NCBI RefSeq assembly: GCF_010894435.1
Contig: NZ_JAAIXZ010000013.1
Coordinates: 256,214 to 320,213, forward strand
DNA: 64,000 nt
Source of the DNA: Pyxidicoccus trucidator
Lineage (GTDB): Bacteria; Myxococcota; Myxococcia; Myxococcales; Myxococcaceae
Direction: 5' to 3'
Within the stretch, counting starts at the first letter, position 1; each line of letters opens with the position of its first letter. The notes below the pieces were generated by a model. The model had not been told where the DNA came from, searched no databases, and saw only the letters and a list, made by a program, of their open reading frames with translations. The translations under genes were made by a program, and so were the position numbers. This document shows positions 33,331 through 42,916 of this stretch, piece after piece.

Positions 33331-34824
33331 TCAGAGCTGCACGCCGGCCAGCACGCCCGGCCACGTCCGCACGACGGTGCTGCCTCCGTCGGAGACCTGC
33401 CGCCACTCCGGGCCGATGCCCAGCTCGTCCCAGCGCTCATCCGCGTCCCAGCTGACGAGCGTGTTCGCGGTGACGCCGCCGTACACCGCGAAGCGCCGGG
33501 CCACCTGGAAGCCCGCCATCAGCCGGACCTGGCCGAGCACGTGCTCGGTGTCATCGTACAGCCGGCGCGAGTGGAGCGTGCTGCCCACCACATCCACGTC
33601 GACGTAGAAGCGCCCGAGCGGGATATGGCCGCCGACGCCCACGCCAAGGACATAGCGACGGCTCTCGCCGTCCAGGGGCGGGGTGAAGCCCGCGGCGAGC
33701 AGCGTGTAGAGGTGGCGGCCGCCCAGCTTCAGGCCCACGTTGGCCATCGCCACGTCACTGCCCCACACCTGCACGTGCGCCTGGCCGTTGCCGACGAAGC
33801 TCAGCAGCCCCACCGACTCGCCCTCCGTCGTGCCCGCGACGTTGAGGAGGCCCACCTGCACGCCCTTCACCCGGCCCGCCACGTTGACGAGGCCCACCTG
33901 CGCGCCGTCCACCTCGCCGCCCACGTTGATGAGGGAGAGCTGCCCGCCCGAGATTTGGCGCGCGTAGCTGACGCCCGAGGACATCTGAAGGCCGGACACC
34001 TCCGAGGCCACGTTGGCGCCCACCGTTGCCTGGAGCCCGCGCACCGGGCCGCCCGCCACGTTGAGGCCCACGCTGAGCTGCGCGCCGTGCACCGACCCCG
34101 TCGCCACGTTGGCACCCACCGAGAGCTGCGCTCCGCTCACCGCGCCCGCCACCGTGTTGGCGCCCACCGTGAGCTGCGCGCCCTCCATCATCCCGCGCAC
34201 CACGTTGACGCCCACGCTGGATTGGATGCCGAAGAAGTCGCCCCCCGCCACGTTGCCGCCCACGGACAGCTGCGTGCCCGTCACCGGCCCTCGCGACACA
34301 TTGGCCCCCACCGCGAGCTGCGCGCCGTGAAGCCCTTCCGTCACCCAGTTGCCACCTATCGACATCGCCACGCCGTCCACCCGCTTCGCATGCGTGGCGA
34401 CCAGGCCGATGGACACGGTGTTGACCACGTTGCCGGTGTGGAAGCCCGACGTGCTGAGGCCCGGCACCAGCGAGAGGCTGAACGGGATGTGGACCTCCTC
34501 CGCCTCCGCGCTCGCCACGGGCTCCGCCTTCGCCTTCGTCTCCACCGGAGAGGCCGCCGCCGGGGCCGCGCTCACCGCGCCACCCACCGCCGCGTCCACC
34601 AGCGGAGGCGCCACCATGACCCGCTCCGTGCCGGGACCGTCGACGGCCGGCGCGGCCGGTGCGGCCACCGCTTCCGGAGCCGTGTCCGGGCGCGACGGAG
34701 CCGGCTCGGCTGCCTGCTCCGCGCCGGGGGCCTGCACGCCCGCCGACTTCGGCTCCTCGGCTCCGGCCGAGAACGCCACCACCGCCGCCACGACCCCCGC
34801 ACACACCGAGACCTTGCGCTTCAT
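33331..34824 (-). CDS. LA_2272-like surface-repeat protein
   Basis: 497-residue exported protein: signal peptide VCAGVVAAVVAFSAGAEE, then 90 Ala/Pro/Glu-rich residues, then a region of tandem degenerate repeats of about 20 residues with cores GAQLSVGANVATGSV, GTQLSVGGNVAGGD, GLQATVGANVASE, then shorter GVQVGLLNVAG units, ending in a beta-rich C-terminal domain (RRYVLGVGVGGHIPLGRFYV, FAVYGGVTANTLVSWDADER). This repeat pattern is that of the Leptospira LA_2272-type surface-repeat proteins. A beta-solenoid on the outer membrane is likely. AGGAAGG precedes the ATG at good spacing. Confidence 0.8.
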   Translation of the reverse strand: MKRKVSVCAGVVAAVVAFSAGAEEPKSAGVQAPGAEQAAEPAPSRPDTAPEAVAAPAAPAVDGPGTERVMVAPPLVDAAVGGAVSAAPAAASPVETKAKAEPVASAEAEEVHIPFSLSLVPGLSTSGFHTGNVVNTVSIGLVATHAKRVDGVAMSIGGNWVTEGLHGAQLAVGANVSRGPVTGTQLSVGGNVAGGDFFGIQSSVGVNVVRGMMEGAQLTVGANTVAGAVSGAQLSVGANVATGSVHGAQLSVGLNVAGGPVRGLQATVGANVASEVSGLQMSSGVSYARQISGGQLSLINVGGEVDGAQVGLVNVAGRVKGVQVGLLNVAGTTEGESVGLLSFVGNGQAHVQVWGSDVAMANVGLKLGGRHLYTLLAAGFTPPLDGESRRYVLGVGVGGHIPLGRFYVDVDVVGSTLHSRRLYDDTEHVLGQVRLMAGFQVARRFAVYGGVTANTLVSWDADERWDELGIGPEWRQVSDGGSTVVRTWPGVLAGVQL

Positions 34825-35084
34825 CGCCTGGACCTTCCTGGACTGTTCCGAAGAGCGGCCCGGCCCGCACCGTGCGGGCACCGGAGCCATACAGAGAGCT
34901 TCACCGGGGGACGTTGCCGCCCCTCTCGCGGAAGGAAACACCGGCACCACGAAAAGCTGTCACCCGCCCGTGGCACCGCTCGGGCGAAGGCGTGCATGCG
35001 CCCCCGGGCGGGAACTGTCACCTGTCCACCCACTCGCGCCCTCGTCCCCGCCGGCCTCCAGGCTCCGACGCTAGATTCAGCGTC

Positions 35085-36107
35085 ATGCCCCCGGAATTGC
35101 CCTCCGACCTGGATCAACCCCGTCCGTCCACGACGACCCGCCGCGAGGTGCTCGCCGCGGGGCTCGGCGGACTGCTGCTGCCGGCGGTCGCCTCCGCGCA
35201 GGCCACGCCTCCACCCCCTCCCGCGAAGGCCGCGCCACCGCCGAAGCCGGGCACGCCCGCGAAGCCCACCACCCGAGGAGAAGCCATGCTCACCCGCCCC
35301 ATCCCCAGCTCGGGCGAAGCGCTGCCCGTCATCGGGCTCGGCACCTGGCAGACGTTCGACGTGGGCACCGCCCCCTCCGAGCGTGGCCCGCTGGCCGAGG
35401 TCCTCCGCCGCTTCCTCGCCTCGGGCGCGCGCCTCATCGACTCGTCACCCATGTACGGCCGCGCGGAGCAGGTGACGGGCGACCTGCTCGACTCCATCGG
35501 CGAGCTGAAGACGCCCTTCCTCGCCTCCAAGGTCTGGACCACCGGAAAGGACGAGGGCCTCGCGCAGCTGCGCGACTCCGTCCAGCGCATGGGCCGGGGG
35601 CGAATGGACCTGATGCAGGTCCACAACCTCGTGGACTGGCGCACGCAGCTGCCCGTGCTGCGCGAGTGGAAGGCCGCCGGCCGCATCCGCTACGTCGGCG
35701 TCACCCACTACACGCGCGGCGCCTTCGACGAGCTGGAGCGCTTCATCCGCGAGGAGAAGCTGGACTTCGTGCAGCTCCCCTACTCGCTCGCGCAGCGCGA
35801 CGCGGAGAAGCGCCTGCTGCCCGCCGCCGCCGAACATGGCGTGGCGGTGCTCGTCATGCAGCCCTTCGCCTCGGGCTCGCTCTTCCAGCGCGTGCGCGGG
35901 CGCGCCCTGCCGGAGTGGGCCGCGGAGTTCGACTGCACCAGCTGGGCGCAGTTCTTCCTCAAGTTCATCCTCGGCCACCCCGCCGTGCACTGCCCGCTGC
36001 CCGCCACCAGCAAGCCCGACCACGTCGCCGACAACCTGCGCGCCGGCTTCGGACGCCTGCCCGACGAGAAGCAGCGCGCCCGCATGGCCCGCGCCCTCGA
36101 GGGCTGA
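35085..36107 (+). CDS. Tat-exported aldo/keto reductase
   Basis: 340-residue aldo/keto reductase with a twin-arginine signal (TTTRREVLAAGLGGLLLPAV) followed by a Pro/Ala/Lys linker (PPPPPAKAAPPPKPGTPAKP). Catalytic tetrad seen: Asp in LIDSSP, Tyr in SPMYGRAEQ, Lys in LASKVWT, His in LMQVHNLVDW. The cofactor-binding end has LPATSKPDHVADNL. Tat export suggests folding with bound NADP in the cytoplasm before transport. Its periplasmic substrate is unknown. It diverges from the surface-repeat gene and converges on the next gene with six bases between stops. Confidence 0.88.
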   Translation: MPPELPSDLDQPRPSTTTRREVLAAGLGGLLLPAVASAQATPPPPPAKAAPPPKPGTPAKPTTRGEAMLTRPIPSSGEALPVIGLGTWQTFDVGTAPSERGPLAEVLRRFLASGARLIDSSPMYGRAEQVTGDLLDSIGELKTPFLASKVWTTGKDEGLAQLRDSVQRMGRGRMDLMQVHNLVDWRTQLPVLREWKAAGRIRYVGVTHYTRGAFDELERFIREEKLDFVQLPYSLAQRDAEKRLLPAAAEHGVAVLVMQPFASGSLFQRVRGRALPEWAAEFDCTSWAQFFLKFILGHPAVHCPLPATSKPDHVADNLRAGFGRLPDEKQRARMARALEG

Positions 36108-36113
36108 CGCGCG

Positions 36114-36608
36114 CTACAGCTCCGGGTCCGGCGCGTACTGGAGCTCACCCGTGGGCTCCAGCACCAGCCCCGTGCCCGGCTCGCCCGATTCGTCGTCGCG
36201 GCCCACCTCCAGCACGGAGTCCTGCGCGTCCCACTGGCCCAGGTAGTACTCGCCGCCCGCGGCCATGCACGCGCGGCCCTCGGACACCACCGTCTCCACC
36301 ACCTCGCGCTTGTCGCTGGTGGCGCGCAGCAGCGTCCACTCCTTGTTGTCCTCGCGAAAGCCCGCCACCAGCTCCTGCAGCTCGGCGTCCTGCGGCGCGC
36401 CGGCCGGCAGCGTCTGCCGCTCCCACGTGCGCGCCTCCTTCGCCGGCTGCCTCGCCTTCCACGCGCGCGCCAGCTCCAGCACCTTCTCCTCCGCCGAGTC
36501 CTGGAGCGCGTGCAGCTCCTCCGGCAGCTCAATCTCCTCCAGCGCCAGCAGCGCCGTCTCGAGCTGCAGTGCCTTGAGGCTCCACTCGTTCCACGCCGTC
36601 TTCAGCAT
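36114..36608 (-). CDS. Hypothetical protein
   Basis: 164-residue protein without signal peptide or membrane helix. N-terminal half is helical and acidic (WSLKALQLETALLALEEIEL, ALQDSAEEKVLELARAWKAR); C-terminal half looks beta-rich (WTLLRATSDKREVVETVV, YYLGQWDAQDSVLEVGRD, TGLVLEPTGELQYAPDPE). I do not recognise the family. Coding strand codon bias and a plausible ATG support a real gene; it is monocistronic. Confidence 0.6.
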   Translation of the reverse strand: MLKTAWNEWSLKALQLETALLALEEIELPEELHALQDSAEEKVLELARAWKARQPAKEARTWERQTLPAGAPQDAELQELVAGFREDNKEWTLLRATSDKREVVETVVSEGRACMAAGGEYYLGQWDAQDSVLEVGRDDESGEPGTGLVLEPTGELQYAPDPEL

Positions 36609-36740
36609 CCGTCACCCTCGCTGTTCACCTGCGGCCAGCCACCTACCACACCGCCTGCCTGCCCTGGCGGCGAGCAGGCGGCCACTCCGTGTTCCCCGCC
36701 CGCCTCGCGACCTACCTTGAGCCCCCAGGGAGGAACAGCC

Positions 36741-37265
36741 ATGGCGAGCAAGAAGAAGGACACGCACGAGGTCGTCCAACACTTCGGAGACCTCATCAAG
36801 GGCATCAAGGTCGCGATGATGACCACCGTGGAGGAGGACGGGAGCCTGCGCAGCCGTCCCATGTGGACCCACGACCGGGACTTCGACGGCGAGCTCTGGT
36901 TCTTCACCCGCGAGCACTCACCCAAGGTGGGCGAGGTGGAGCATGACCACCACGTCAGCCTCGCGTACTCGGACCCGACGAGGGACCGCTACGTCTCCGT
37001 GAGCGGCCGCTGCCGGCTGGTACTCGACAAGGAGAAGGCCCGCGAGCTGTGGAACCCCACCCTCAAGGCCTGGTTCCCCGAGGGTCTGGATGATCCAGAG
37101 CTCGCCCTGCTGTGCATCCGCGTGGAGCGCGCCGAGTACTGGGACACCCCCAACAGCCGCATGGTGCAGCTGGCCGGCATGGTGAAGGCCGCCCTCACCG
37201 GCGAGACGTACCAGCCCGGCGACAACCAGAAGCTGGACCTGGGCGACGCCCCGCTGACCCATTGA
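36741..37265 (+). CDS. Pyridoxamine 5-phosphate oxidase-like (general stress FMN-binding) protein
   Basis: 174-residue split-barrel flavin-binding protein of the general stress/Gsp26-like PNPOx group. Seen: FGDLIKGIKVAMMTTVEEDG, SLRSRPMWTHDRDFDGELWF, FTREHSPKVGEVEHDHHVSL, YVSVSGRCRLVLDKEKAREL, WFPEGLDDPELALLCIRVER. It probably binds FMN or F420-type cofactors and acts in stress defence; it is not the PLP-synthesis enzyme. AGGGAGG sits ten bases before the ATG. Confidence 0.88.
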   Translation: MASKKKDTHEVVQHFGDLIKGIKVAMMTTVEEDGSLRSRPMWTHDRDFDGELWFFTREHSPKVGEVEHDHHVSLAYSDPTRDRYVSVSGRCRLVLDKEKARELWNPTLKAWFPEGLDDPELALLCIRVERAEYWDTPNSRMVQLAGMVKAALTGETYQPGDNQKLDLGDAPLTH

Positions 37266-37510
37266 AGCCCCACCGGGCGCTCCAGCCTGGGGCCCGCCCG
37301 CATATATAAGGAGGGGGCGGCACCACCGCGCCGGGACATCTCATCTTTCGAGACTTCCGGTTGCGCCGGGCGGGCGCGGGCGCCATGACTGGGCCCGCCG
37401 GACCCGCCTTGCCTGTTCCACACCCCTGTAGGCTCCCACCCCACCCACTGCTCAACCCCTCGCGCCTCGCCGCGTGCCAGCCCGGGTCATCCCAGACACC
37501 CCGACTATAT

Positions 37511-37567
37511 TGTCAGAGTGGAGTCTTGCGGGTGTCACCCTTTGGACGTCGTGGTGTTTCTCTGACA
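37511..37567. promoter_or_regulatory. Nested inverted repeat in operon leader
   Basis: Outer arms TGTCAGAG (37511-37518) and CTCTGACA (37560-37567) enclose a GGGTG-T-CACCC palindrome (37530-37540). It may be an operator cluster or RNA stem. Confidence 0.4.
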
Positions 37568-37654
37568 GCCCCGTTCGTCCCGCCTTGTAGCTGGCGGGGG
37601 CTGCTCCATCCAGATCGCCGCGCGGCGTGGTAACAGCGCCCGACCCACATGACG

Positions 37655-37683
37655 TTGAAGTCAAGAACGCTTTAGGGTATCAA
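37655..37683 (+). promoter_or_regulatory. Candidate sigma-70-type promoter of inositol-lipid operon
   Basis: TTGAAG (37655-37660), a 17-base spacer, and TATCAA (37678-37683). Each hexamer matches four of six consensus positions. Implied transcription start near 37690, giving a leader of roughly 115 bases. Confidence 0.4.
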
Positions 37684-37806
37684 CCATCCGCTTTCGAGAT
37701 TTTCCGCATGCCCCATAGGTATCGTACCGACGGCATTGCATACGGCGGACTCGAATACGTCTAGCGAGGCGGCGCGGATTCCGCCCTTTGAAGGAAGAAC
37801 TCCAAG

Positions 37807-39118
<1,312 letters not shown>

Positions 39119-39144
<26 letters not shown>

Positions 39145-40051
39145 AGCGACCCCCTTCACGTGGCTCTGCACCCTGCTGGGTGTGGGCCACGTGGTGTTGG
39201 TGGCGGCCACCGGACGGCTCCGGTGGGACCACGTCGTTGCCGACGTGCTGCTGGTGGGGGTGGCCTGGGCGGGCCCCCGCTCGCGGCGCTTCCTGGCAGG
39301 CGGGCTCCCGCTATGGCTGACCGGCATGCTGCTGGACAGCCAGGGGCTCTGGCTGTTCCTGCGGGGCACCATCCACACGGGTGATTTGTGGGAATGGGAG
39401 CGCCAGTGGTTCCCCGCGCCGGGCGGCACGACCTGGCCCGAGTGGTGGGCCACGCGCTTCACCCCGGTGCTGGATTTGCTCTGCGGCTTCTCGTACGCGG
39501 CCTACCTTTACGAGGTCTTCCTCGTGGCCATCTTCTTCTTTGTGAAGAAGGACACACGCTTCGAGAAGCTGTGCTGGGCCTTCCTGGTGGTCAACGCCAT
39601 GGGCGTGGTCATCTACCTCGTCTATCCGGCGGCACCGCCCTGGTACGTGCTCAAGTACGGCCCCGGTCCGGCGGACCTCGCCGCGCTGCCCAGCCCCGCT
39701 GGCACCGCGCGCTTCGACGCGCTGCTGGGCATCAACTACTTCGCCAGCTTCTACTCGCGGAACACCAACGTCTTCGGGGCGATGCCGTCACTGCACGCCT
39801 CCTACCCGTTCATGGTGGTGTTCTACGTGTGGAACAAGGGCTGGGCCTGGCGCGTGCCCGCGGCGGCGTTCTCCGCGCTGGTCGCCTTCTCCGCCATCTA
39901 CCTGACGCACCACTACATCCTGGACGTGCTCGCGGGCATGGTCGCAGCCATCGCCGCGTACCTGGCGGTGGAGGCCGTGTTCGCGCGCCGGGCGGTACCG
40001 GCGGCGGCCATGACCGTGCCACTGACTTCTAGAGGAGACACCCGTGCTTGA
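39119..40051 (+). CDS. PAP2/AUR1-like membrane phosphatase or inositolphosphotransferase
   Basis: 310-residue protein with about six membrane helices. It carries the PAP2 active-site pieces AMPSLHASYPF (motif C2, His) and YLTHHYILDVLAG (motif C3, His and Asp) and VYPAAPPWYVLKYG in place of motif C1, the arrangement of AUR1-like inositol phosphorylceramide synthases. In yeast AUR1 transfers phosphoinositol from PI to ceramide. Start ATG 39119 lies inside ino1, 26 bases before its stop, so the two are coupled. By context it either makes inositol-phosphoceramide or removes phosphate from an inositol lipid. Confidence 0.82.
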
Positions 40052-41288
40052 GACTCTGGTGGCCTGGCTGAGTGGAAACCTGTCTCCGTCCGCCCGCATC
40101 TGGACGGCGCTGGCGCCCGCCATCCTGGCCTGCGCCTACTTCCTCGGAGGGCTGCTGCTCTTCACCATCCGGTGCGCCTTCAAGGGCATTCCCCGGGACG
40201 AGGAGACGCTCAAGCGCGGCAGCACGGTGCTGGTGGGCTTCTTCCTGCGACACTACTTCTTCTGGGTCATCCAGCCGCTGTGGGCGGTGATTCTGCGCTC
40301 GGGGCTGCCGGCCAACGCGCTGTCCATGCTGTCGGGCCTGCTGGGCGTCTCCGCCGGCGTGGCGCTGGCGGCGGGCCGCTTCGCGCTCGGCGGCTGGCTC
40401 TTCCTGGCGGCGGGCATCCTCGACGTCATGGACGGCCGCATCGCCCGCACGCGCAAGGAGGCCAACCCGGCCGGCGCGGCGCTCGACTCGGTGCTCGACC
40501 GGTACGTGGACTCGGCGATGCTCATGGGCCTGGCCTGGTACTACCGGGACACGTGGGTGCTGCTGCCGGCGCTGCTCGCGCTGCTGGGCTCGTCGCTGGT
40601 GCCCTACGTGCGCGCCAAGGGTGAGGGCCTGGGCGTGAGTGTCCGGGACGGGGCCATGCAGCGGCTGGAGCGGGTGCTCTTCCTGGGCGTGGGCACGGCG
40701 CTGTCTCCGATTCTGGAGGCCGTCTTCTGGCCCGAGGAGAAGCACCCCATGCACTGGCTGGCGGTGGTGGGGCTCGTCTTCGTGGCGGTGATGAGCAACT
40801 ACACGGCCATCACCCGCTTCCGGACGCTGGTGCGCACGCTGGCGCCCAAGCGGCAGGAGGCGCGCTCCGGCAAGGCGATTCTCGGCTTCAACGCCGTGGC
40901 GGGGGCGGTGGCCACCGCGGCGGACTTCGCGCTGGTGCTGGTGCTGGTGGAGTGGGCGGGGATTCTGCCCGCCTGGGCCACGGTGGTGGGCTCCGTGCTG
41001 GGCGCGGTGGTGAACTACTCCATCAACCGGGTGCTCACCTTCAAGAGCACGGCCGCGGTGTCGCGGCAGCTGGCGCGCTACGCGGTGGTGAGCGGGACGA
41101 GTGCACTGCTCAACGCGGGCGGCGTGGCGCTGCTGACGCTGCATCCGCAGCTGGCGTACACGCTGGGTTGGTGGCTGGTGCGCGGCGTCGTGTACTTCGC
41201 GTGGAACCTGCCCCTGCAGCGCGATTATGTCTTCAACGACAACGCCTCGCCGGATCCGCTCTTGGAGCAGCGCCCCCATGCTGCGTAA
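40044..41288 (+). CDS. CDP-alcohol phosphatidyltransferase fused to GtrA domain
   Basis: 414-residue membrane protein. Residues 1-270: CDP-alcohol phosphatidyltransferase with the complete catalytic motif DGRIARTRKEANPAGAALDS then VLDRYVD (DGx2ARx8Gx3Dx3D). Residues 280-400: GtrA-type four-helix domain (FNAVAGAVATAADFALVLVL, GAVVNYSINRVLTFKS, RYAVVSGTSALLNAGG). The first domain would join a CDP-diacylglycerol to an alcohol such as inositol phosphate; GtrA proteins help translocate lipid-linked sugars. AGAGGAGA precedes the GTG start, which overlaps the PAP2 stop by eight bases. The fusion itself is uncommon. Confidence 0.88.
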   Translation: MLETLVAWLSGNLSPSARIWTALAPAILACAYFLGGLLLFTIRCAFKGIPRDEETLKRGSTVLVGFFLRHYFFWVIQPLWAVILRSGLPANALSMLSGLLGVSAGVALAAGRFALGGWLFLAAGILDVMDGRIARTRKEANPAGAALDSVLDRYVDSAMLMGLAWYYRDTWVLLPALLALLGSSLVPYVRAKGEGLGVSVRDGAMQRLERVLFLGVGTALSPILEAVFWPEEKHPMHWLAVVGLVFVAVMSNYTAITRFRTLVRTLAPKRQEARSGKAILGFNAVAGAVATAADFALVLVLVEWAGILPAWATVVGSVLGAVVNYSINRVLTFKSTAAVSRQLARYAVVSGTSALLNAGGVALLTLHPQLAYTLGWWLVRGVVYFAWNLPLQRDYVFNDNASPDPLLEQRPHAA

Positions 41289-42273
41289 AGCCCGTCTCCT
41301 GTTCCCGATGATGGTGGCGCTCCTCGCCACGCTCGCGCTGCCTTCGGTGGCGGTGGCGGGCGGGACGCTGGAGCCGAAGCCCTCCCCGCATGACAACTAC
41401 GGAGAGAGCTTCACCTTCATCGGGGACCTGGACGGCGGCACCTTCGTGCTGGTGCAGTTGATGGTGACGAACATCGGCCCGGGCTCGCGCCACGGCATCT
41501 GCCGGGCGACGGTGCTGAAGCCCGGGCAGCGCGCGTGGACGCCGCAGAAGAAGGTGGGCGAGAAGGAGTGGAGATACGACGCGAGCACCGGCACCCTGCA
41601 GGTGGGGGCATGCTCGGCGCGCGCGGAGAGCGGCTCCACGCGGGTGGAGGCGCCGCTGGACGGCGGGCGGGTGGTGCTGGAGTACGCCGCGCCGGTGGAG
41701 CCGCAATCTCCCGAGGGCTCGGAGGTGGAGGTGGGCAGCGCGCGCTACCGCCACGAGGTGACGCTGGCCTTCAGTCCGGTGCGGGTGCTGCTGCAGCTGC
41801 CCAAGGGCGCGGAGGAGACGCACGTGGGGGGTGGCTACGGGGACCACACGCGCTCCACGATTGCGCCGGCGAAGCTGGCCAAGCGCTGGGTGCGCTTCCG
41901 GGCGCTGCGCGGCGGCGAGCGGCTGGTGCTGCTGGCGCGCGAGGGCCAGGACGGTGAGTTCGGCCCCGTGTACACGTGGGAGCAGGGCGAGCCGCCCCGC
42001 TCGCTGGAGCACTTCACCTTGAGCCGCGAGGGCGCGAAGGAGCGCAGCGTGTGGAAGGTGGAGCTGTTCGGTGATGCTGGCGCGGCGCTGGTGCTGCGCT
42101 CCACGGCGCTCTTGCAGCGCAGCGCGCCGGTGGAGGACCTGGGCATGCTGGGCGGACTGGTGCGGCCGGTGGTGGGCTCGCCGGTGACGTACCTGCACCG
42201 CGCGGTGCTGGAGCGCGCCGGGAAGGCGCCGGTGGCGGGGCTGCTGGAGGTCTCGCTCGAAGGAGACCTGTAG
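41278..42273 (+). CDS. Secreted hypothetical protein of the inositol-lipid operon
   Basis: 331-residue exported protein (signal peptide LLFPMMVALLATLALPSVAV, cleavage after VAG). The mature part is beta-rich: ESFTFIGDLDGGTFVLVQLM, VTNIGPGSRHGICRATVLKP, RYRHEVTLAFSPVRVLLQLP, RLVLLAREGQDGEFGPVYTW. The opening resembles tandem-lipocalin (AttH/CrtC-like) proteins that bind lipids, but this is only a fold guess. It overlaps the CDP-alcohol transferase stop by 11 bases and the phosphatase start by one base, so it belongs to the pathway unit, perhaps as lipid carrier. Confidence 0.7.
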   Translation: MLRKARLLFPMMVALLATLALPSVAVAGGTLEPKPSPHDNYGESFTFIGDLDGGTFVLVQLMVTNIGPGSRHGICRATVLKPGQRAWTPQKKVGEKEWRYDASTGTLQVGACSARAESGSTRVEAPLDGGRVVLEYAAPVEPQSPEGSEVEVGSARYRHEVTLAFSPVRVLLQLPKGAEETHVGGGYGDHTRSTIAPAKLAKRWVRFRALRGGERLVLLAREGQDGEFGPVYTWEQGEPPRSLEHFTLSREGAKERSVWKVELFGDAGAALVLRSTALLQRSAPVEDLGMLGGLVRPVVGSPVTYLHRAVLERAGKAPVAGLLEVSLEGDL

Positions 42274-42854
42274 TGAGCGTCTCGCTGCTCCGTGACGTGC
42301 ACCATGTGCCGGGAGTGCGTGGCTGGGTTCGCAAGCAGGTGCTGCGCTCGGTGGCGCGGTGCGTGGAGTGGACCACGAAGCTGCCCGGACAGGGCCTCAA
42401 TGTCTCGCGGGTGAATGAGTGGCTGTTCGTGGGCGGCGGGGTGCCTCGCTCGCGGTACGCGGACCTGAAGGCGCTCGGTGTCACCGCGGTGATTGATATG
42501 CGCGGTGAGCGCTGTGACGACGCGCAGGCGCTGGCGGCGCTGGGAATCGAGCTGCTGAACCTGCCGGTGACGGACCGCTACCCGCCCTCGGTGGAGCAGC
42601 TGATGCGCGGCGTGGAGTGGGCGCTGCCCCGGCTGGAACAGGGCGGCCAGGTGTTCACCCACTGCGAGCACGGTGTGGGCCGGGGTCCGCTGATGGGACT
42701 TGCCATCATGGTGGCCCGTGGCGCGGATGCGCCCGTGGCGTATCGCGAGGTGCGCAAGGCGCGCTGGCAGGCCACGCTGAATGACCGGCAGCTCAACGGC
42801 CTCGCGGACTTCGTCACCGCGTGGGCCGCGAGGAAGCCGAGCCGGGCGGCGTAG
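42273..42854 (+). CDS. Dual-specificity/tyrosine-type phosphatase
   Basis: 193-residue cysteine phosphatase. The P-loop is FTHCEHGVGRGPLMGLAIMV (CX5R with Cys and Arg present) and the general-acid Asp lies in NLPVTDRYPPSVEQL. VNEWLFVGGGVPRSRYADLK and VTAVIDMRGERCDD are usual DSP elements. GTG start overlaps the previous TAG by one base. In an inositol-lipid operon it may dephosphorylate phosphatidylinositol-phosphate, as PTPMT1-type DSPs act on PGP; protein phosphatase is the alternative. Confidence 0.88.
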   Translation: MSVSLLRDVHHVPGVRGWVRKQVLRSVARCVEWTTKLPGQGLNVSRVNEWLFVGGGVPRSRYADLKALGVTAVIDMRGERCDDAQALAALGIELLNLPVTDRYPPSVEQLMRGVEWALPRLEQGGQVFTHCEHGVGRGPLMGLAIMVARGADAPVAYREVRKARWQATLNDRQLNGLADFVTAWAARKPSRAA

Positions 42855-42916
42855 CTCGCCCCCCTCCCATCCACTGCCGGCCCCGGCGTTGCCGAGGACG
42901 CTGGCTGGAAGGTGAA

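Larger units (their letters stand above)
37266..37806. other. 541-base leader upstream of inositol-phosphate synthase operon
   Basis: The longest gene-free stretch in the window and locally AT-richer than its surroundings. It holds a TATATAAGGAGG-like string near 37303, a nested inverted repeat at 37511-37567, and a candidate sigma-70-type promoter at 37655-37683. Short open frames across it lack ribosome sites. The size suggests complex transcriptional control of the inositol-lipid operon, or an unannotated small RNA. Confidence 0.6.

Noticed and set aside
33900-34330. Regularly spaced short repeats that might suggest a CRISPR-like array
   Set aside because: They are in-frame degenerate codon repeats of the surface-repeat protein, not identical repeats with unique spacers.
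3490-34969. AGCTGTCACCCGCCC found at both 3490-3504 and 34955-34969 upstream of oxidoreductase genes
   Set aside because: An exact 15-base match is expected a few times by chance in 64 kb of this composition.
37361-37633. 90-codon open frame in the inositol operon leader
   Set aside because: No ribosome site, skewed Pro/Ala composition and no recognisable feature; the leader is better explained as regulatory.
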